Assembly (NCBI GenBank): GCA_017647065.1
Contig: JAGCLI010000079.1
Location: 1-12,157 of the forward strand
Length of the DNA stretch: 12,157 nucleotides
Source of the DNA: Bacteroidales bacterium
GTDB taxonomy: Bacteria; Bacteroidota; Bacteroidia; Bacteroidales; P3
Reading direction: 5' to 3'
The position numbers were made by a program, and so were the translations under genes. Shown here one piece after another: positions 7,372-12,157 of this stretch. Each line of letters begins with the position of its first letter. Position 1 is the stretch's first letter. The notes under the pieces are model-generated. The model saw nothing but the letters and a program-made list of their open reading frames with translations, searched no databases and was not told the DNA's origin.

Positions 7372-8475
7372 TTATATAAAACAATTAGCACAATTAATTT
7401 CATCATCATCATCAAATAAATCAATAAGTAAACCTGATGATTTTGAATTTAAGTTTTCCTGTTTTTTTATGTAATCTAATTTTATTTGTCGTACCCTTTC
7501 TGGATTGCTTAATTCAGCAAGTGTTTCTCCTTGTATCCAAGTGTAACCATCTTTTTCATACTCCATAGATTTTTTATAAAGTTCAGGGTGTTGTTCCAAA
7601 AGCCAAATCCATTCTATTCGTTGTTGAAAAAAACAAAAATAACAACCTGAACGGCTTCGGCTATAAGTTCCTTTCTTACCATCAACTTCAAATTCAATAG
7701 GAGTATAGTAAGCAGGTATTCCTACACCACTTTCTTTCAATATTCTAAAAATATCATCTTTAATAAGAATATCTTCATTATTGATAAGTGGAAATTCAGA
7801 AAGTTTTCCAACGGGATAATCTGTAGTTTTTAGAAATTCAAAAACTACTTTATTAAAAGTTTTTATGTTTAAGTCTAATAAAGCATTTAATTTCTTACTA
7901 TAATAGAATGATTTATTAAGAGGGGTTAATACAATTTCAATTGCTTCATCAATAATATCATTTGAAGCGAACTTTTTATATAAATCAGCTATTTTGGTTA
8001 TATTATCATTATGAAGAACCTTTTGTATAACATCTACACTCCATATATTTTTTCTAAAAGGGAAGATAGCTTGAATATTAGGTTTAGTTGAAACATATCC
8101 TTCTCTATCTTCATCTCCCCTTATCCCAACATAAGATATAGTAGGAGTATCTCCAACAAATTTTTCAAACTCTGCTAACTTCATTTTTTGAGTACACCAC
8201 CTTGCTTGTGGAGAAGGTAAATAGCCACCTGATGCTTTTAGAAAATGATCGAAAGGAGTAGGTTCTGGACTCCCTTCTGCCGCTTTTAGACGTTTTATTT
8301 TTCCAAGAATAGATTCAAGATTATCAACGAGTTTTTCGGTTTCGGTAAGTTCACAACCTGTATCTGAATTATAATACTCTATTGCAAGTTCAGGGTACAA
8401 TTGTTTTAAATAGATAGCCAATGCTGCACTATCTTTACCCCCAGAAATACCTAATACATGTCTAACTTTGTTCAT
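7372..8475 (-). CDS. sspD: PP-loop ATP pyrophosphatase / PAPS reductase-like DNA sulfurtransferase (SspD/DndC-like)
   Basis: At 367 residues, it begins with a PP-loop, GISGGKDSA (residues 9-17), which binds ATP and releases pyrophosphate in the PAPS-reductase/ATP-sulfurase fold. RWCTQKMK (92-99, Cys94) and the RSRSGCYFCFFQQRIEW region (Cys278 and Cys281) are typical of DndC/SspD-type proteins, which carry an iron-sulfur cluster and activate the DNA backbone for sulfur transfer. Between FPFRKNIWS (138-146) and the ILKESGVGIPAYY segment (245-257) lie roughly 90-100 residues that look like an insertion. A second pair, Cys362 and Cys365 (CANC), sits three residues from the end after an acidic run DDDDE. 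The start overlaps the upstream ATPase gene by 14 bases and places the PP-loop at the expected distance from the N-terminus. Sulfur would come from a cysteine desulfurase outside the window. The PP-loop sulfurtransferase call is very safe; the choice of Ssp over Dnd depends on the DUF4007 neighbour. Confidence 0.88.
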   Translation of the reverse strand: MNKVRHVLGISGGKDSAALAIYLKQLYPELAIEYYNSDTGCELTETEKLVDNLESILGKIKRLKAAEGSPEPTPFDHFLKASGGYLPSPQARWCTQKMKLAEFEKFVGDTPTISYVGIRGDEDREGYVSTKPNIQAIFPFRKNIWSVDVIQKVLHNDNITKIADLYKKFASNDIIDEAIEIVLTPLNKSFYYSKKLNALLDLNIKTFNKVVFEFLKTTDYPVGKLSEFPLINNEDILIKDDIFRILKESGVGIPAYYTPIEFEVDGKKGTYSRSRSGCYFCFFQQRIEWIWLLEQHPELYKKSMEYEKDGYTWIQGETLAELSNPERVRQIKLDYIKKQENLNSKSSGLLIDLFDDDDEINCANCFI

Positions 8476-11400
8476 CTTTAAACTTCTTTTTAAGAATATT
8501 TAGTAATGCATAAGCATCTATTTCATCATCTCCAGATAATAATTCATTGATTTTGTTTTCAAGTTTTGTTGCTTTGTCGGATTTTTGTTCATTAAGATGA
8601 ATAATTTGTGGAGAAATAGAGCCTTTATTAGATATTAACTCAACTCTAATGAAATCATCATTAGATTCAAAACCTTTATTACTAATATCAATATATTTTT
8701 CAAGTTCTTTAAATGAGTATATAAGATTATCAATCAAATAAGATTCTTCTTCATCTAAGATGTTTTCTAATTGTTTGTCTAAAATTACGTAAGCTAATGA
8801 TTGATACCAATTTTTTTTGTCAATTGCATTTGATGTAATTCGAGTAAGTATAGTTTTTTGTTTATCTGTTAGAAGATAGGTTTTTATACAAGAATATCTA
8901 TTTTCTAATTCTATTTTGTAGGAACTAAACTCATTAGATTTTAAATTCAAACTTGAAATTAAAGCTTTTTCTATTCTGTTTATTAGTTCTGAATAACAAG
9001 ATCTTAAATCTCTAATTGCATTTTGGAGTAAATCTACATAAGTTTTTAAAACTTCATCATTGTTTATTATATCAACGTCTTTGAAACCTAAGGCGTGAGG
9101 TAAATCTTCAAAAAAAGTTTTTTCTGGATCTTTTGCTTTTGCAATAACATTTCTAAATTGAATAGTAGTCTTTTTTAATTTCTTTGTATGTTTTGCATAA
9201 TTGCTTAACTTATTATAAAATATTAAGAATGGTTTAATAGTATCAATTAGGGAAGAAGTAGTGAAGTCATCATCTTTGTTAAGTTTTACAATTTCTCTGT
9301 ATCGATTAAATAAATCTAATTTTACTCCATCAATATTAAAGGCTTTGACAAGATAATTTGTCGGATTCTTTTGTAAAATATCAAGTACTTCTCTATTTAT
9401 ATTTGGAATAAAAGTTCCATTATCGCTATATAAAGAAAAATCATTCTTTTTTATAATTAGAAATACAGGGAGCCATAAATCAATAAAACCCTGTTTTAAT
9501 TTTAAAGGTCGAGATTTAAGCAACTTAATAAGTTCTCCAAGTTTACGAGGTTTTTCTTTACTACTTTCTAAAAAATCTTCACATGTTTTCCATAGATTAC
9601 TAAAAGAACTGTCTTTGGGTTCTAAGAGTTCATAACTACCAAGGTGTTTTCTGTGAATTTCTGTTTTTCTTAATAAAGTTAAGAATAATGTTTTTTCGGG
9701 AGGAAATTTGTTTTGTTCAAATCCAAGATTATATTCAGAAGAATATTCTAATAAATGGGTTAATAAATTTATACGAGCCAACGACATTACGCTACTTGCC
9801 TTGTGTTTATTTATCAATTCATTTATAAATGTAGGAGTTGCGTAATAAATTTCATCACAATTTTTAGATAACCATTTGTTTAAATGAGTTTTTGAATTGA
9901 TACTAATTTCTTCTCCTTTGTAAATCCAAACAATATTGTCGTTATAACTATATAATTCGTTTAAAACATTAGCGTTTAGTAAACTTTTCTCATATTCAAT
10001 TAACGCTTTTATTTCCTTGTGAGCAACCTTGTCTGAACTATCAATAATGTTTTGAATATATGTCAATTTATCGAGCATCCAAATGTTGTTAACGACTTTA
10101 TCAGATTGTTTAAAATAAGCATATATTATAGCTTCTTCAACATTGGCTGTTTCTTCTTTTAATTGATTTAAAGATAAATCTTCATTAAAAATTAGATTTA
10201 TATAACCATCTATTTCATTTATTGGTTGGTGTTTTATAGGTTGATTAGATATTACATATTCAAAATAACGAGGAGTTCCTTTTTTGAAATATGTTGCGTT
10301 TGCAAATTCTAATGGTAAATTAAAACTACGTAATAATTTTTCAACAATATCAGAAGAACGAGGAACAACTCCACTCGCTTTTAGTAATTCGCCTTCAATA
10401 TTAACATCCGTTCCTTCAAAAAGCATATACTGCGATTTGTATTCAGCATAGCGAATTATTTTGTAATTATTTAATAAATCAATTATTCTTTCTGCATTTT
10501 TTATCCCTAAGGCATATTTTGCATATATAGATAAATCTTTTTTTGTTACCTTAATTCCAGCATTTCCAAACAAATTAAGCATTCCAATTGTTTTTATTAA
10601 CAAAGAAGCATCTTTAAGGTCATTTCCATTAAACAAACTTTCTGCTCTTTCAAGTGATACTTTTATCCCTGTCCATGTTGCAGAATCAGAATTTACCTCG
10701 GATAAATATGAGTGGAAATTATAAATATCGTAATCATAAATATTAGCTAAATTAAATGTAGTGTTTTCTTTTTCTTTAAAATTTTGGAGAGAATCTCTGC
10801 CACTTGCTTCAAGAAAAGAAAAAAGTGTTCTTTCATTTTGTCCATATCGTTGTATAGATAGTGTTAATGCTTGTGCAGAAAATAAATCCATAGGATAAAG
10901 ACTCTTTGCAGTTGCAATATCTATTGATTTACTTGCAAAGTTTGTTTTAATAGCAAGATGATATAATTTGTCAAAATCTTTGTTTAATTGTTTTCTTGGA
11001 TTAGAGTCTATTCTCTTTGATGCAAGTTGTAGTAATTGTTCAACAGGTTCGTTAAATACTATTTCTTTAAAACGTCCCTTGACTTTATTCCATTCTTGTC
11101 GTTGTGATTCAGTTAAATTGTGTGCATAAGAATTAAAATTTTGGTGCAGTGTGGTTAGTAATATTGCATTTCTTTTTTGATGATTTATAAATTCAGTAAA
11201 TTTTTGGAAAAAATAAAGTTCTCTCTCTGGTTCATTCTTAGAAGCGTATTCTAAAAGTTTGCCAAATTCGTCAATTACAATAAAAACAAATTCTTCCTTT
11301 TTCGTACATGAAGAAATCAAATCTTTAAGGTTATCAAAGATGTTGTTTGTTATGTTTTTAAAAGGAAGACTATTCGTAAGAAGATTATGCAATGGCATAT

Positions 11401-11677
11401 AATCTCCTACTATTTTAAAAAAACGAAATTTTTTAAATTTATTAAATTGTCCGTTGTTACGAATAAGAATATTAGAATTATTTATAAGGCTATCTTCTAA
11501 TGCTAAAATAAAATTAGATTTACCAGTACCGTAAGAACCTATTATGTTGAAAGAATGAATGCCTGATTCAAAAGAATTAACAATGCTTCCTACAACATTA
11601 AGTGCGTTTTGAGTGATTATATATTTTTGAGAATCAAAACTACTATGTTCAATATTTATAGATGGTGTATAATTCAT
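8462..11677 (-). CDS. sspC: Large P-loop ATPase, SspC-like component of DNA phosphorothioation
   Basis: This 1071-residue protein has an N-terminal AAA/STAND-like ATPase domain followed by about 850 mostly helical residues with no motif I recognise. The Walker A motif is GSYGTGKS (residues 47-54). Walker B is FIVIDEFGK (132-140), with an intact DE pair. A sensor-1-like strand, LLTTLHQ, lies at 173-179, and a possible arginine finger is in GRFKEI (201-206). It is flanked by a DUF4007 gene and a PAPS-reductase-type gene, the order sspB-sspC-sspD of Ssp systems, where SspC is the ATPase that works with the nickase and the sulfurtransferase. It starts 5 bases after the upstream stop, with a weak AGGA in front, and its 3' end overlaps the next gene by 14 bases. 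The P-loop ATPase call is firm. The SspC identity rests mainly on gene order; a BREX-type ATPase is a less likely alternative, since no PglZ is seen. Confidence 0.72.
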   Translation of the reverse strand: MNYTPSINIEHSSFDSQKYIITQNALNVVGSIVNSFESGIHSFNIIGSYGTGKSNFILALEDSLINNSNILIRNNGQFNKFKKFRFFKIVGDYMPLHNLLTNSLPFKNITNNIFDNLKDLISSCTKKEEFVFIVIDEFGKLLEYASKNEPERELYFFQKFTEFINHQKRNAILLTTLHQNFNSYAHNLTESQRQEWNKVKGRFKEIVFNEPVEQLLQLASKRIDSNPRKQLNKDFDKLYHLAIKTNFASKSIDIATAKSLYPMDLFSAQALTLSIQRYGQNERTLFSFLEASGRDSLQNFKEKENTTFNLANIYDYDIYNFHSYLSEVNSDSATWTGIKVSLERAESLFNGNDLKDASLLIKTIGMLNLFGNAGIKVTKKDLSIYAKYALGIKNAERIIDLLNNYKIIRYAEYKSQYMLFEGTDVNIEGELLKASGVVPRSSDIVEKLLRSFNLPLEFANATYFKKGTPRYFEYVISNQPIKHQPINEIDGYINLIFNEDLSLNQLKEETANVEEAIIYAYFKQSDKVVNNIWMLDKLTYIQNIIDSSDKVAHKEIKALIEYEKSLLNANVLNELYSYNDNIVWIYKGEEISINSKTHLNKWLSKNCDEIYYATPTFINELINKHKASSVMSLARINLLTHLLEYSSEYNLGFEQNKFPPEKTLFLTLLRKTEIHRKHLGSYELLEPKDSSFSNLWKTCEDFLESSKEKPRKLGELIKLLKSRPLKLKQGFIDLWLPVFLIIKKNDFSLYSDNGTFIPNINREVLDILQKNPTNYLVKAFNIDGVKLDLFNRYREIVKLNKDDDFTTSSLIDTIKPFLIFYNKLSNYAKHTKKLKKTTIQFRNVIAKAKDPEKTFFEDLPHALGFKDVDIINNDEVLKTYVDLLQNAIRDLRSCYSELINRIEKALISSLNLKSNEFSSYKIELENRYSCIKTYLLTDKQKTILTRITSNAIDKKNWYQSLAYVILDKQLENILDEEESYLIDNLIYSFKELEKYIDISNKGFESNDDFIRVELISNKGSISPQIIHLNEQKSDKATKLENKINELLSGDDEIDAYALLNILKKKFKDEQS

Positions 11678-11682
11678 GTTAT

Positions 11683-12157
11683 TTATCCTATATAATAATT
11701 TTTAAGTACTTCATCTTTTGATAATTCTCCTTTGATTTGTAGTTCTTTAATGCCAGCTACATCAGAGAATACCAAGATTCCAGAATAATCAATACACAAT
11801 TGCTTTATGATATTTAGTAAATCGTTGTTTGTTAAACAAAAAGTTAAAGCTAAATCTCTCATCATTTCAAATGAAATACTATTATTGTCATGGAATGAAT
11901 GAAGTAATGCGTATAGAAATATTTTTGGAGGAACGTTAGTTTTGTTTTCGTAATTAAATACAAAAGTTCCCTCTTCTGTTTCTCGAATTAAATTTAGTTG
12001 AGCAAAGATTGTGTTACTATCTTCAATGTTTGAAATTGATTTGTTGTAGTAATTGTGGATTAAAACATTGATGTCTTTTTTTACAGTATTTTCATTGTAG
12101 ATGTTTTGGTAGCCTGCATTATCAAAACATAGGTGTTTTATGAAATTTTGTAATTTA
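11683..12157 (-). CDS. sspB: DUF4007 family protein, SspB-like DNA nickase of a phosphorothioation system (5' end cut by window edge)
   Basis: The frame is open from the right edge of the window to a TAA at 11683, giving about 157 residues. This is the C-terminal half of a protein that normally has about 300. The methionine at 11865 is internal, because the frame continues upstream without a stop. The recognisable part is a PPKIFLYALL stretch, followed by a helical segment and then an AGIKEL motif with a terminal D-x-VLKNYY. This order (PPE-x-x-LYALL, taGlrq, lL-x-YY) is typical of the C-terminus of DUF4007 proteins. As I recall, SspB, which nicks DNA during single-strand phosphorothioation, belongs to this family. 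The N-terminal part is not visible, so its motifs cannot be checked. The stop is 5 bases before the ATPase gene. The cysteine desulfurase SspA, if present, would lie further upstream. I am fairly sure of the family; the nickase role is carried over from SspB. Confidence 0.72.
   Translation of the reverse strand, partial: KLQNFIKHLCFDNAGYQNIYNENTVKKDINVLIHNYYNKSISNIEDSNTIFAQLNLIRETEEGTFVFNYENKTNVPPKIFLYALLHSFHDNNSISFEMMRDLALTFCLTNNDLLNIIKQLCIDYSGILVFSDVAGIKELQIKGELSKDEVLKNYYIG

Noticed and set aside
11683..11865. Separate 60-residue gene starting at the ATG at 11865
   Set aside because: The same frame continues open to the window edge, and the upstream residues (PPKIFLYALL) belong to the same DUF4007 domain, so this is only the tail of a truncated larger gene.
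326..12157. BREX or Dpd (7-deazaguanine) system
   Set aside because: No PglZ, methyltransferase or Lon-like protein for BREX and no transglycosylase (DpdA) for Dpd is present; the DUF4007 plus PP-loop sulfurtransferase pair fits phosphorothioation better.
1..12157. CRISPR array, tRNA, rRNA or insertion sequence
   Set aside because: No regularly spaced repeats, no tRNA-like cloverleaf segments, no rRNA-like sequence and no transposase motif were seen on either strand.

Overview
The window is AT-rich (about 30% G+C by eye). One long leftward (minus-strand) operon fills positions 326 to 12157. Its first gene is cut by the right edge, so the operon promoter lies outside the window. Almost none of the start codons has a clear Shine-Dalgarno sequence; the bases before them are A/T-rich. 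Together with the base composition this suggests a member of the Bacteroidota, but no taxonomic marker gene is present and the assignment is an inference.

Read in the direction of transcription, the genes are: the C-terminal half of a DUF4007 protein (SspB-like nickase); a 1071-residue P-loop ATPase (SspC-like); a PP-loop/PAPS-reductase-type sulfurtransferase with cysteine pairs (SspD/DndC-like); a small GIY-YIG nuclease; a DGQHR (DndB-like) protein; a fusion of a phospholipase-D-type nuclease domain and a DEAH helicase; a 78-residue protein of unknown function; an SMC/Rad50-like ATPase with a zinc-hook CxxC; and a 194-residue protein I do not recognise. Adjacent genes overlap by 1 to 14 bases or are separated by at most 11, as in a single transcription unit. 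The operon ends at a bidirectional hairpin terminator at 258-295. Positions 1 to 257 hold no gene that I can support.

Interpretation: this looks like a DNA backbone phosphorothioation defence island of the Ssp (single-stranded) type. SspB, C and D would nick DNA and insert sulfur, using sulfur delivered by a cysteine desulfurase (SspA) that is not in the window. The six downstream genes would form the sensing and restriction arm. SspBCD modules paired with multi-gene restriction modules (SspE, or SspFGH) are known. The combination seen here, with a GIY-YIG nuclease, a DndB-like protein, a PLD-helicase, a small protein, a zinc-hook ATPase and an unknown terminal protein, may be a variant of SspFGH or a less-described type. 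I cannot match these genes one-to-one to SspF, G and H from the sequence alone.
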